Of a stretch of 64,000 nt of DNA, positions 46,553 through 55,407 are shown piece after piece. Within the stretch, counting starts at the first letter, position 1, and the number at the start of each line of letters is the position of its first letter. Position numbers and translations under genes: made by a program. Source of the stretch: Vibrio lentus (GTDB lineage Bacteria > Pseudomonadota > Gammaproteobacteria > Enterobacterales > Vibrionaceae); NCBI RefSeq assembly GCF_030409755.1, contig NZ_JAUFQE010000002.1, forward strand, positions 682,001-746,000, read 5' to 3'. Under the pieces are notes generated by a model. It did not search any database. It was not told the DNA's origin and was given only the letters and a program-made list of their open reading frames with translations.

Positions 46553-49500
46553 ATGGGAAACTTCAACCTAAACATACTAGGCCTTGCTAGCGGTAGTGTT
46601 GTGCTCAACGCTCAAGGCCAAGTCAGACGTTTGTCTCCGGGCGAACAACCAGCTGCCAGTGATGTAGTCATCAGTTTTGATACTAGTGAAGCCAGTGTGC
46701 CAAGTGTTTCTGCACGATTTGTGGATAACCAGGGCCAACAAAATGTGCTAGATACTGATGATGCAATCGCTCAAGTACAACGTGCTATCGAAGAAGGATT
46801 TGATCCAACGGAATTAGGAGATGAGTTTGATACAGCGGCGGGTGAGCAAGGCTCAAGTTTAACAAACAGCGGTAGGATTGAACGTACCGGAGCTGAAACT
46901 CAAGCTGCAACAAACTTTGAAACTGACGGACTTGAGTCTCAAGGGTTGTCAGAAACTCAAAGTATTGCTCTTTTTGACATCATAGCTTTTGCGCTTGTGT
47001 CAGGGGAGGCCAACGTTGTTGAGTTTGAAAGTGACGAGGCTATTGAAACTGGAGGAACCCTAACCATTGAGGATCCAGATGTAACCTTTATTGCTAAGGG
47101 TGTGGAAGGGGATAATGGGCTAGGGAGTTTTGTCGTCAATGAGGATGGAACTTGGACCTTTGTAGCCAACAGTCCATTTGACGAGCTTGCCGACGGTGAG
47201 CAAATTCAAGATACAACCACGGTACAAACTTCTGATGGAGGCGAGCAAGTTATCACAGTTACCATCATTGGTACTGATGATGCGGCAGTAGCCACAGATG
47301 ACACAGGCAGTGTGACTGAGGATGAAGATGTCGATGAATTAACCAACCAACTCGTCACCTCTGGACAAGTGACGATCACCGACGTAGACAGTGATACTCC
47401 GACCTTCTTACCTGACGGGGAGTTTAACCTTGAAGGTTCGACGAATGAATCACAACTAGGCGTGTTAACCATCGACCCTGATGGTGCTTGGACTTACGTC
47501 GTTAACAACGATGAAGTTCAGTACTTAGACGACGATGAGTTCGTTACTGAGATTTATACCGTGAGGGCAGATGATGGCACAACAAGTGAAGTGATCGTCA
47601 CCATTAACGGTGCGGATGACCCATCTGACATAACCGTAGGAGAGGGTGATTCGGATACAGGTGAAGTTACTGAGGATGTCGAGGTTGACCAAGAGAGCAA
47701 TAACTTGATGACATCCGGTACGTTGACTATCACTGATGTTGATGACAATGACGTCGCAGCTTTTGAATCAGACGGCACGTTTAATCCAGACGGTTCGACC
47801 AATGATACCGCGTTGGGTATGTTAAGCATCACTGACGATGGAGAATGGACTTACGTTGTTAATAACGATCTCGTGCAGTATTTAGACGACGATGAATTTG
47901 TCACTGAAGTTTATACAGTGACTGCGATTGACGGTACCACAAGCGAAGTCACGATCACCATCAATGGTGCGGATGACCCATCTGAAATCACCGTTGGTGA
48001 AGGCGATTCGGATACGGGAGAAGTAACAGAGGACGTAAGTGTTGATCTAGAAAGCAATAACTTGATGACCTCTGGAACACTCACCATTACAGATGTCGAC
48101 GCTAACGACGTCGCAGCTTTTGAATCAGACGGCACGTTTAATCCAGACGGTTCGACCAATGAGAACGCGTTAGGTATGTTAAGCATCACTGACGATGGAG
48201 AATGGACTTACGTTGTTAACAACGATCTCGTGCAGTATTTAGACGACGATGAATTTGTCACCGAAGTTTATACAGTGACTGCGATTGACGGTACCACAAG
48301 CGAAGTCACGATCACCATCAACGGTGCGGATGACCCATCTGAAATCACCGTTGGTGAAGGCGATTCGGATACGGGAGAAGTAACAGAGGACGTAAGTGTT
48401 GATCTAGAAAGCAACAATTTGATGACCTCTGGGACACTCACCATTACAGATGTCGACGCTAACGACGTCGCAGCTTTTGAATCAGACGGCACGTTTAATC
48501 CAGACGGTTCGACCAACGATACCGCGTTAGGTATGTTAAGCATCACTGACGATGGAGAATGGACTTACGTTGTTAACAACGATCTCGTGCAGTATTTAGA
48601 CGACGATGAATTTGTCACCGAAGTTTATACAGTGACTGCGATTGACGGAACCACAAGTGAAGTGACCATTACCATCAATGGTGCGGATGACCCATCTGAA
48701 ATCACCGTTGGTGAAGGCGATTCGGATACGGGAGAAGTGACCGAAGACTTGAATGTCGACTTAGATACAAACGAACTCATGACGTCGGGTACGCTCAAGA
48801 TTACCGATGTTGACACCAGTGATATGCCTGCCTTTAAACCTAATGGTGTATTCACACCTGTAGGTTCAACTTATGCACTAGCATTGGGTATGTTAACTAT
48901 CACCCCAGAGGGCGCATGGAGTTATGTCGTTGATAATGATGCCGTTCAATATCTTGGTGATGACGACACCGTTATCGAGAACTATGTGGTCACTGCAATT
49001 GATGGTGTTGAACATGTCATCGAAATAACGATCAATGGTGTCAACGATGCCCCCGAAGCAACAAGCTTTGTGGTGGTCAATGATGACGACGCCGTTATTC
49101 CTATTCTGTTCGACTCTGAAGATGGTGGCATGTCTGATTACATCTCAGATATAGAAGATGATCACAATGAGATACCTCTAAATATTCGCATTGATACCTT
49201 GCCAACCAGTGGCACGCTTCTCTATACAGATGAAAATGGAAACACAAGGGAAATAGTACAGTCCGACGTGGATAGTAGTGTGCTGTTTGTTCCAAACAAT
49301 ATTAGCTTCGTTGCCGGGCCTGGAGAGCTGTTTGAAATGGGCTTCAGTGGCGATCCTGAGGACATGCCTGACCTTGTTGATGGCTTCTATAACTGGGGAG
49401 TGGCGGTATCTCCAACAGAAAGGCTGATTACCTTAGCTAACGGCAATACCATTACATTAACTATCGAAGATAATAACGATAAGCCACTTAAGCAGTATCA

Positions 49501-50362
49501 AGGTGAGCAGCCTCATGTTGGTTATGGGATTGGTGATACTGATGGTAGGGGTATGAACAAACAGGAGACGTTGATACTTGATTTTACGGATAACCCATTA
49601 GATGTTATTGATTTTGGTTTAGATGGCTTGGGCGGTTCGTTTAACACCAATAGTAATGTTTATGTTGAAGTGCTTTATACCTTCGCTGATGGTTCTACTC
49701 ACACAGAGCAGTATCAAAAAGATCCAGGTGATACTGGTAATAGCCAACTCCTTTATGAATTTAGTTATTCCTCACCAAATAACCCAATAGTTGGAATGGA
49801 GCTTTCATCAACGGGAGGAAGCTGGGAGTTACGTTATGTCCAAGGCAACGAGGCGGTAACCGATGATCCTCAGTTTGACTATGTCGCAGTAGATTCAAGT
49901 GGTGCCGAAAGTACGGTCGAAACGGTGACAATTGATACTGAAGAACCACAGCTATACAACGTGATCAGTGCTGCCAGTAACGAACCGCTGTTTGCTGCTG
50001 CTGGCAATGATTTATTGATTGGTGATAGTGAGGACAATATCTTTACTTGGTTAGACTCCGCGCTCGACAACGGAACAGACATCATTAAAGATTTCGAGCT
50101 TTATACTAACGGCTCTGGTGATTTAATAGACCTCAATGATCTCATTGAAGACCCACAAGACGAAACTCAAATGGCAGAATTGCTAGATATGATTGAAGTC
50201 TCGGTTGATGGTGAAGACATTGCTTTGTCTATTCCAATCAATGGTGGAGGCGACGTTCAAACGATCATCGTAGAAGGGATTGCTACGGAAATGGGCGCTT
50301 CGGTTGATCTTGGTAGTGATCTCGCGATATTGGGAGAACTTATCAAAAACGATGCAGCTTAG
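46553..50362 (+). CDS. LapA-like VCBS-repeat adhesin secreted by a type I system
   Basis: The 1,269-residue protein starts MGNFNLNILGLASGSVVLNAQGQ, the N-terminal retention module of LapA-type adhesins. It has a TAAG motif at residues 94-97, where a LapG-type protease cleaves between the two alanines. Five VCBS-type domains of about 119 residues follow (about residues 245-830), then cadherin-like domains. The C-terminus (about 1140-1269) is of the VCA0849 type I secretion class with one RTX-like remnant AAAGNDLLIGDSEDN. The retention module would hold it in the outer membrane until LapG releases it, linking biofilm attachment to cyclic-di-GMP. The start at ATG 46553 is preferred over GTG 46514. 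Middle repeats are nearly identical in DNA. Confidence 0.92.
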   Translation: MGNFNLNILGLASGSVVLNAQGQVRRLSPGEQPAASDVVISFDTSEASVPSVSARFVDNQGQQNVLDTDDAIAQVQRAIEEGFDPTELGDEFDTAAGEQGSSLTNSGRIERTGAETQAATNFETDGLESQGLSETQSIALFDIIAFALVSGEANVVEFESDEAIETGGTLTIEDPDVTFIAKGVEGDNGLGSFVVNEDGTWTFVANSPFDELADGEQIQDTTTVQTSDGGEQVITVTIIGTDDAAVATDDTGSVTEDEDVDELTNQLVTSGQVTITDVDSDTPTFLPDGEFNLEGSTNESQLGVLTIDPDGAWTYVVNNDEVQYLDDDEFVTEIYTVRADDGTTSEVIVTINGADDPSDITVGEGDSDTGEVTEDVEVDQESNNLMTSGTLTITDVDDNDVAAFESDGTFNPDGSTNDTALGMLSITDDGEWTYVVNNDLVQYLDDDEFVTEVYTVTAIDGTTSEVTITINGADDPSEITVGEGDSDTGEVTEDVSVDLESNNLMTSGTLTITDVDANDVAAFESDGTFNPDGSTNENALGMLSITDDGEWTYVVNNDLVQYLDDDEFVTEVYTVTAIDGTTSEVTITINGADDPSEITVGEGDSDTGEVTEDVSVDLESNNLMTSGTLTITDVDANDVAAFESDGTFNPDGSTNDTALGMLSITDDGEWTYVVNNDLVQYLDDDEFVTEVYTVTAIDGTTSEVTITINGADDPSEITVGEGDSDTGEVTEDLNVDLDTNELMTSGTLKITDVDTSDMPAFKPNGVFTPVGSTYALALGMLTITPEGAWSYVVDNDAVQYLGDDDTVIENYVVTAIDGVEHVIEITINGVNDAPEATSFVVVNDDDAVIPILFDSEDGGMSDYISDIEDDHNEIPLNIRIDTLPTSGTLLYTDENGNTREIVQSDVDSSVLFVPNNISFVAGPGELFEMGFSGDPEDMPDLVDGFYNWGVAVSPTERLITLANGNTITLTIEDNNDKPLKQYQGEQPHVGYGIGDTDGRGMNKQETLILDFTDNPLDVIDFGLDGLGGSFNTNSNVYVEVLYTFADGSTHTEQYQKDPGDTGNSQLLYEFSYSSPNNPIVGMELSSTGGSWELRYVQGNEAVTDDPQFDYVAVDSSGAESTVETVTIDTEEPQLYNVISAASNEPLFAAAGNDLLIGDSEDNIFTWLDSALDNGTDIIKDFELYTNGSGDLIDLNDLIEDPQDETQMAELLDMIEVSVDGEDIALSIPINGGGDVQTIIVEGIATEMGASVDLGSDLAILGELIKNDAA
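47280..49050 (+). repeat. five tandem VCBS coding repeats, 357-bp period
   Basis: Units start near 47280, 47640, 47997, 48354 and 48711. Units two to four are nearly identical at the DNA level; for example, the segment around 47756 recurs at 48113 and 48470 with exact 357-base spacing. Units one and five are more diverged. The repeat number is likely to change by recombination and could be miscounted in short-read assembly. Confidence 0.9.
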
Positions 50363-50398
50363 TCGGTATCGTGAAGTGTTCTATGACTTAACGTAATG

Positions 50399-50426
50399 AA
50401 AGCCCTCGGTTTCGGGGGCTTTTTTG
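50399..50426 (+). terminator. rho-independent terminator of the adhesin gene
   Basis: AGCCCTCG pairs with CGGGGGCT (one G-T pair) over a 4-base loop and is followed by six T. Confidence 0.85.
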
Positions 50427-50462
50427 TACCCAGTAGTAGCCGAAGAAAAGTTGTCTGAATCA

Positions 50463-50590
50463 TAGGTAAAAAAAAGCCCAAACCAACACGGTTTGGGCGG
50501 ATACAAGTATAGGAGTTAATAAGGAAAATGCAGTAATTAAGAAAGCAGGGGAGAGACAAGTTTGACGGCCTGTTAAACTTCTAAATACTC
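50463..50590 (-). ncRNA. candidate small RNA on the minus strand
   Basis: A strong minus-strand intrinsic terminator (GCCCAAACC, 5-base loop, GGTTTGGGC, then a run of at least nine T) lies at about 50466-50490, although no minus-strand ORF leads into it. About 70 bases upstream on the same strand is another hairpin (AAGTTT-AACTT type, 50558-50580). Between them is a C/T-rich single-stranded stretch (TGTCTCTCCCCTGC, and TTAACTCCTA) able to pair with ribosome-binding sites. This layout suits an Hfq-dependent sRNA of about 120 nucleotides. The promoter is uncertain and I do not recognise the family; the terminator could also just block antisense reading. Confidence 0.35.
50466..50490 (-). terminator. 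orphan minus-strand intrinsic terminator
   Basis: Read on the minus strand, a 9-bp GC-rich stem is followed by an uninterrupted T run. It is the 3' end of the candidate sRNA described above. Confidence 0.85.
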
Positions 50591-50774
50591 TGTTTTCTAC
50601 TTAATTTATGACCCGCCATTTCTATTTCAGTTCCCAGAAAATTCATTAATTTTTCCTTTTTTTGTAAACATGCATCGATTCAATCGGTTAGTGAATAAAG
50701 TAATTAACTGGTACGACCAATTTGTGAAAATGTGATGTTGCTTGCTTGTTAAATAAATGTACTAAGCGTATATT

Positions 50775-50790
50775 TCAAACAGTTGTTTAA
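50775..50790. promoter_or_regulatory. PsrA-like operator
   Basis: CAAAC (50776-50780), four bases, then GTTTA (50785-50789) fits the known PsrA box, (G/C)AAAC-N(2-4)-GTTT(G/C), except for the last base. It lies 15 bp upstream of the start codon of the PsrA-like gene, suited to autorepression. Confidence 0.6.
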
Positions 50791-50804
50791 TACGAGTGAT
50801 TGAA

Positions 50805-51434
50805 ATGGCACCAAGAAGTACAACCAAAGACAAAATCTTAGATGTGGCTGAAGGCTTATTTGCTGAGCACGGTTTTAATGACACCTCTTTACGCACTATT
50901 ACGAGTAAAGCCAATGTCAATCTTGCTTCAGTGAACTACCACTTTGGCGATAAGAAGACTCTGGTTCGTGCCGTATTAAATCGATACTTAGAAGCATTTA
51001 TGCCAGCACTGCAAGACGCTTTAGTGAACTTAAACTTGAACGAAACGTATTCTATGAGTGACGTGTTTGAGTCTTTAAGACAGCCGCTAAGAGCACTGAA
51101 TGATGTAAGGCCAAATGGTACGAGTCGATTTATGTTACTCATCGGTCGAGGTTATACGGATGTGCAAGGTCACTTGCGTTGGTTCATTACAACTCGCTAC
51201 AGCGAAGTACTGACTCTGTTTACCAGCTCAGTAATGAAAGCCAACCCGAACCTCACTCAAGAACAGTTATTTTGGCGATTGCACTTCACCCTAGGGACTT
51301 GTGTATTCACCATGGCATCTAGCCAAGCTCTAATAGAAATTGCAGAGAATGACTATGACAGAAAGATAGATGCGAAGGCAGTGGTCGATATTCTCATTCC
51401 ATTTTTGGCCGCTGGCATGTCAGCAAAAGAATAA
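50805..51434 (+). CDS. psrA: TetR-family regulator, PsrA-like
   Basis: The 209-residue regulator has an N-terminal helix-turn-helix (ILDVAEGLFAEHGFNDTSLRTITSKANVNLASVNYHFGDKKTLVRAV) very close to the PsrA type, and a C-terminal ligand domain. Pseudomonas PsrA senses long-chain acyl compounds and controls beta-oxidation genes. The gene lies 55 bp upstream of fadE, and a PsrA-like box lies upstream of it, so it probably represses itself and fadE in response to fatty acids. The symbol rests on similarity by eye and context. A GTG nine bases upstream is in frame. Confidence 0.82.
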   Translation: MAPRSTTKDKILDVAEGLFAEHGFNDTSLRTITSKANVNLASVNYHFGDKKTLVRAVLNRYLEAFMPALQDALVNLNLNETYSMSDVFESLRQPLRALNDVRPNGTSRFMLLIGRGYTDVQGHLRWFITTRYSEVLTLFTSSVMKANPNLTQEQLFWRLHFTLGTCVFTMASSQALIEIAENDYDRKIDAKAVVDILIPFLAAGMSAKE

Positions 51435-51489
51435 AACAATAAAAAGCAAAATATTCACAAACAATATAGTGAACAAAAGGATCTGAACT

Positions 51490-53772
51490 ATGAGCTCTCT
51501 AAGACAAAAATGGGTAAGTGACCCAGCTTTTAAACTCTTTAAAAAAGTACTACCACCACTATCTAGCACCGAGAAAGAAGCGATGGAAGCGGGTAGCGTG
51601 TGGTGGGACGGAGAGCTGTTTTCTGGAAAACCAGATTTCACTAAGCTTCACCAGTACCCAAAACCTCAGCTGACAGCAGAAGAGCAATCGTTCATGGATA
51701 ATGAACTTGAAACTTTGCTCGCTATGCTTGATGACCACAAAATTGTAAAAGAAGATCGAGACCTTCCTGAAGAGGTGTGGAACTTCTTACGCAAAGAGCG
51801 TTTCTTCTCGCTAATTATCGCGAAAGGGTACGGTGGTCGTGAATTTTCGGCGCACGCCAACTCTACAATCGTAACTAAGATTGCAACGCGTAGTATCAGT
51901 ACTGCGGTTTCGGTAATGGTTCCAAACTCTCTTGGCCCTGGTGAGCTACTGTCTCACTACGGTACTCAAGATCAAAAAGACTACTGGCTACCACGTCTTG
52001 CTGACGGTACAGATATCCCATGTTTCGCACTAACAGGCCCTGAAGCGGGTTCTGATGCGGGTGGTATCCCTGATGTCGGCACTGTGTGTATGGGCATGCA
52101 CGAAGGCAAAGAGACGCTAGGCATCAAGCTTAATTGGAACAAGCGTTACATTACGCTAGCACCAGTGGCGACGGTACTTGGTCTGGCTTTCAAACTTCAC
52201 GATCCAGAAAAGCTACTGGGTGACGAAGAAGACATTGGTATCACTTGTGCGCTTATCCCAGCAGACCACGAAGGTGTTGTGATTGGTGAGCGTCATGATC
52301 CACTTGGTCTTGCGTTTATGAATGGTCCAACACGCGGTCACGATGTATTTATTCCTATGGAATGGTTAATCGGTGGCGCAGATTACGCAGGTAAAGGCTG
52401 GCGTATGCTGGTGGAATGTCTGTCTGCAGGTCGTGGTATCTCATTACCCGCACTTGGCACGGCGATGGGCCACCTAACAGCGAAAACGACCGGCGCATAC
52501 GCTTATGTTCGTAAGCAGTTCGGTATGTCGATTGGTAAGTTTGAAGGTGTTGCAGAGAGCCTTGGCCGTATTGGTGGCTTAACGTATCTATTAGAAGCGA
52601 CTCGTACACTGACAACCACTTCACTGGATATGAAAGAGAAGCCGGGTATCGTAACGGCTATCGCCAAATATCACATGACAGAAATGGCACGTACTATTCT
52701 GAATGACTCAATGGATATCCATTCAGGCCGTGCAATTCAAGATGGCCCAATGAACTACTTGGCTGCGCCTTACCTAGGTATTCCAGTTGCTATCACAGTA
52801 GAAGGTGCGAACATCCTAACTCGTAACCTGATGATCTTCGGTCAAGGTGCGACACGTTGTCACCCATACGTATTGAGTGAAATGGAAGCGGCAGCGAATC
52901 CAGACGAGAAGCAAGGTGCAAAAGACTTTGATAGCTTGCTGTTCAAGCACATCTCACACGCAACTAAAAACACGTTTGGCGCATTTGGTGCAGCACTGAC
53001 TGGCTCTAAGTTCATTAAAGCCGACATGAGCGGTCCAACTAAGCCTTACTACCAAGACCTGACTCGTTTGAGCCGTGCGCTTGCAGTCAGTGCGGATTTC
53101 GCAATGCTGACGCTAGGTGGTGAACTGAAACGTAAAGAGCTTATCTCTGCGCGTTTGGGTGATGGTCTAAGTTACCTATACATGGCTTCTGCTGCACTTA
53201 AGAAGTATGAAGACGAAGGTCGCCAACAAGCTGACCTAGACTACGTACACTACGCGGTTCAACACTGTTTCCACAATGCGGCTAAATCACTACAAGAAGC
53301 GTACCGTAACTTCCCTAACAAGATGGTTGGTAAAGTACTTAAAGGTCTAGTTTTCCCTGTTGGTAACCACTTCGAAAAACCAAGTGATAACCTAACAGTT
53401 CAACTAGCAGAAAGCTTGATGACTCCGGGAGCACACCGTGAACGTCTGACTCACCTTTGCTACATCGGTAAGGAAGAGGATGATAGTGTTGGCCTTATGG
53501 AGAACGCTTTCAATGCGATGTACAGTATTAAGCCTCTGGAGCGTAAGATCTTCCAAGCAGTGAAAGAAGGCAAAGTGGCTCGTAAAGGCTTGCTGGCAGA
53601 TAAACTGGCACAAGCACTTGCTGCTGATGTTCTGACGCAAGAAGAAGTCGACCAAATTGTTGCTGCTGATAAACTTCGTTATACAGCGATTCAAGTTGAC
53701 CACTTCAGTCATGACTTTAGTGAAACTTTGACGCGAAAAGAGTTAAAACCTAAGCTAAATAGCGTTGCTTAG
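51490..53772 (+). CDS. fadE: acyl-CoA dehydrogenase FadE
   Basis: The 760-residue enzyme performs the first step of fatty-acid beta-oxidation, oxidising acyl-CoA to trans-2-enoyl-CoA with FAD. It has the acyl-CoA dehydrogenase core (CFALTGPEAGSDAGGIPD, GWRMLVECLSAGRGISLPALGTAMG, MDIHSGRAIQDGPMNY) and a C-terminal DUF1974 region specific to the FadE family. The length is shorter than the 814 residues of E. coli FadE, as is usual in Vibrio. A ribosome site AAAAGGA precedes the ATG. It lies in one transcription unit with the PsrA-like gene, which has an inverted TTCAC...GTGAA pair in the gap (51455-51474). Confidence 0.95.
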   Translation: MSSLRQKWVSDPAFKLFKKVLPPLSSTEKEAMEAGSVWWDGELFSGKPDFTKLHQYPKPQLTAEEQSFMDNELETLLAMLDDHKIVKEDRDLPEEVWNFLRKERFFSLIIAKGYGGREFSAHANSTIVTKIATRSISTAVSVMVPNSLGPGELLSHYGTQDQKDYWLPRLADGTDIPCFALTGPEAGSDAGGIPDVGTVCMGMHEGKETLGIKLNWNKRYITLAPVATVLGLAFKLHDPEKLLGDEEDIGITCALIPADHEGVVIGERHDPLGLAFMNGPTRGHDVFIPMEWLIGGADYAGKGWRMLVECLSAGRGISLPALGTAMGHLTAKTTGAYAYVRKQFGMSIGKFEGVAESLGRIGGLTYLLEATRTLTTTSLDMKEKPGIVTAIAKYHMTEMARTILNDSMDIHSGRAIQDGPMNYLAAPYLGIPVAITVEGANILTRNLMIFGQGATRCHPYVLSEMEAAANPDEKQGAKDFDSLLFKHISHATKNTFGAFGAALTGSKFIKADMSGPTKPYYQDLTRLSRALAVSADFAMLTLGGELKRKELISARLGDGLSYLYMASAALKKYEDEGRQQADLDYVHYAVQHCFHNAAKSLQEAYRNFPNKMVGKVLKGLVFPVGNHFEKPSDNLTVQLAESLMTPGAHRERLTHLCYIGKEEDDSVGLMENAFNAMYSIKPLERKIFQAVKEGKVARKGLLADKLAQALAADVLTQEEVDQIVAADKLRYTAIQVDHFSHDFSETLTRKELKPKLNSVA

Positions 53773-53786
53773 ATAAAGAAATGATA

Positions 53787-53814
53787 AAAGGCACCTAATA
53801 AGGTGCCTTTTTTT
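53787..53814 (+). terminator. rho-independent terminator of fadE
   Basis: AAAGGCACCT pairs with AGGTGCCTTT over a 4-base loop, followed by a T run. Confidence 0.92.
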
Positions 53815-53982
53815 GTTTTTGTCGTATAAGTCTCAATAGAAGCGTTAACAAATGGCGACTTAGTCAGCAAATATTAGTTGAGTGCTCCAACCACTTGCAT
53901 TTTCACCACATTTTTACAGAAATTAGATGCCATTTGCGCACGAAACTCTTATCCTTAACCTGATTTTTTAAGGAAGTTGAAT

Positions 53983-55185
53983 ATGATCATCAAACCTCGA
54001 ATTCGCGGATTCATCTGTACTACAACACATCCAGTCGGTTGTGAAGCTAATGTAAAAGAACAAATTGCTTACACAAAAGCTCAAGGCCCAATCGCAAACG
54101 CACCTAAACGTGTACTAGTTGTTGGCTCTTCAAGTGGCTACGGCTTGTCTTCACGTATTGCGGCAGCATTTGGTGGCGGCGCTTCTACTATCGGTGTTTT
54201 CTTCGAGAAAGCCGGTACTGAGAAAAAAACTGGCACAGCTGGTTTCTACAACTCAGCAGCGTTCGACAAGCTAGCTAAAGAAGAAGGCCTGTATTCAAAA
54301 AGCCTTAACGGCGATGCTTTCTCTAACGAAGCAAAACAGAAAACAATTGACCTGATCAAAGAAGACCTAGGTCAGATCGATATGGTTGTGTACTCACTGG
54401 CGTCTCCAGTGCGTAAAATGCCAGAGACTGGCGAAGTAATTCGTTCAGCTCTTAAACCTATCGGCGAAACGTACACATCTACAGCAGTAGATACAAACAA
54501 AGATGCGATCATCGAAGCAAGTGTTGAGCCTGCTACTGAAGAAGAGATCAAAGACACTGTTACTGTAATGGGCGGTGAAGATTGGGAACTTTGGATCAAC
54601 GCACTTTCTGAAGCGGGTGTTCTGGCTGACGGTTGTAAGACTGTTGCTTACAGCTACATCGGTACTGAACTAACGTGGCCAATCTACTGGGATGGCGCGC
54701 TAGGTAAAGCTAAGATGGATCTAGATCGTGCAGCATCAGCGCTAAACGAAAAGCTAGGCCAAACTGGCGGTACTGCAAACGTTGCTGTTCTTAAGTCTGT
54801 TGTGACTCAAGCAAGTTCTGCAATCCCTGTTATGCCTCTTTACATCGCTATGGTGTTCAAGAAGATGCGTGAAGAAGGTATTCACGAAGGTTGTATGGAA
54901 CAGATCTTCCGTATGTTCAGCCAACGTTTATACAAAGAAGATGGTAGCGCAGCAGAAGTTGACGAAGTGAACCGTCTACGTCTAGACGACCTAGAACTTC
55001 GTGACGACATTCAAGAGCATTGTCGTAACCTATGGCCTCAAATCACAACTGAAAACCTGAAAGAGCTGACTGACTACGTTGAGTACAAAGAAGAGTTCTT
55101 GAAGCTGTTCGGTTTCGGTGTTGAAGGCGTTGATTACGAAGCTGACGTTAACCCAGCTGTTGAATTTGATGTAGCTGACATCTAA
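53983..55185 (+). CDS. fabV: enoyl-ACP reductase FabV
   Basis: The 400-residue enzyme completes each cycle of fatty-acid synthesis by NADH-dependent reduction of enoyl-ACP. It has the FabV start [20 protein letters not shown], a nucleotide-binding segment [22 protein letters not shown], and the characteristic Y-x8-K active site with Tyr235 and Lys244. These are exactly the positions known for V. cholerae FabV. FabV is insensitive to triclosan. I chose the ATG at 53983, with AAGGAAG upstream, over a TTG six bases earlier. It lies next to the degradative fadE gene but has its own promoter region. Confidence 0.97.
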   Translation: MIIKPRIRGFICTTTHPVGCEANVKEQIAYTKAQGPIANAPKRVLVVGSSSGYGLSSRIAAAFGGGASTIGVFFEKAGTEKKTGTAGFYNSAAFDKLAKEEGLYSKSLNGDAFSNEAKQKTIDLIKEDLGQIDMVVYSLASPVRKMPETGEVIRSALKPIGETYTSTAVDTNKDAIIEASVEPATEEEIKDTVTVMGGEDWELWINALSEAGVLADGCKTVAYSYIGTELTWPIYWDGALGKAKMDLDRAASALNEKLGQTGGTANVAVLKSVVTQASSAIPVMPLYIAMVFKKMREEGIHEGCMEQIFRMFSQRLYKEDGSAAEVDEVNRLRLDDLELRDDIQEHCRNLWPQITTENLKELTDYVEYKEEFLKLFGFGVEGVDYEADVNPAVEFDVADI

Positions 55186-55212
55186 TTCAAACAATCGAAT
55201 AAAAACGAAATA

Positions 55213-55240
55213 GGCGCTCACTGAGCGCCTATTTTTTTGT
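55213..55240 (+). terminator. rho-independent terminator of fabV
   Basis: TAGGCGCTCA pairs with TGAGCGCCTA and is followed by seven T. Confidence 0.9.
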
Positions 55241-55265
55241 TTTAAAAGTACATATGGAAAAGTAA

Positions 55266-55310
55266 AAGCAGATACGGGATTCGAGTGGCGGGATACGAAG
55301 AAATTTAAGA
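55266..55310 (-). repeat. copy of the dispersed GCATCCCG-CTACTCGAATC element
   Basis: Read on the minus strand, this segment matches the repeat at 33990-34035 at most positions (for instance GATTCGAGT-GCGGGAT-CGAA on the plus strand). It lies between the convergent fabV and ybjL genes. Confidence 0.65.
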
Positions 55311-55407
55311 GCAAGCGGAAGAGAAGAACTAACAAAAAATGCACTAATCCAAAGGTGAATTAGTGCATTCAAAATATCTAAGCTTGGTTGCTTTAAAGCC
55401 GCAGATA

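Noticed and set aside
47280..49050. Repeats in the 47-49 kb region as a CRISPR array or duplication of genes
   Set aside because: They are in-frame VCBS domains in one protein.
50463..50590. A Qrr-type or Spot 42 small RNA
   Set aside because: The sequence does not match the conserved core of either as I remember them, so it is left unnamed.
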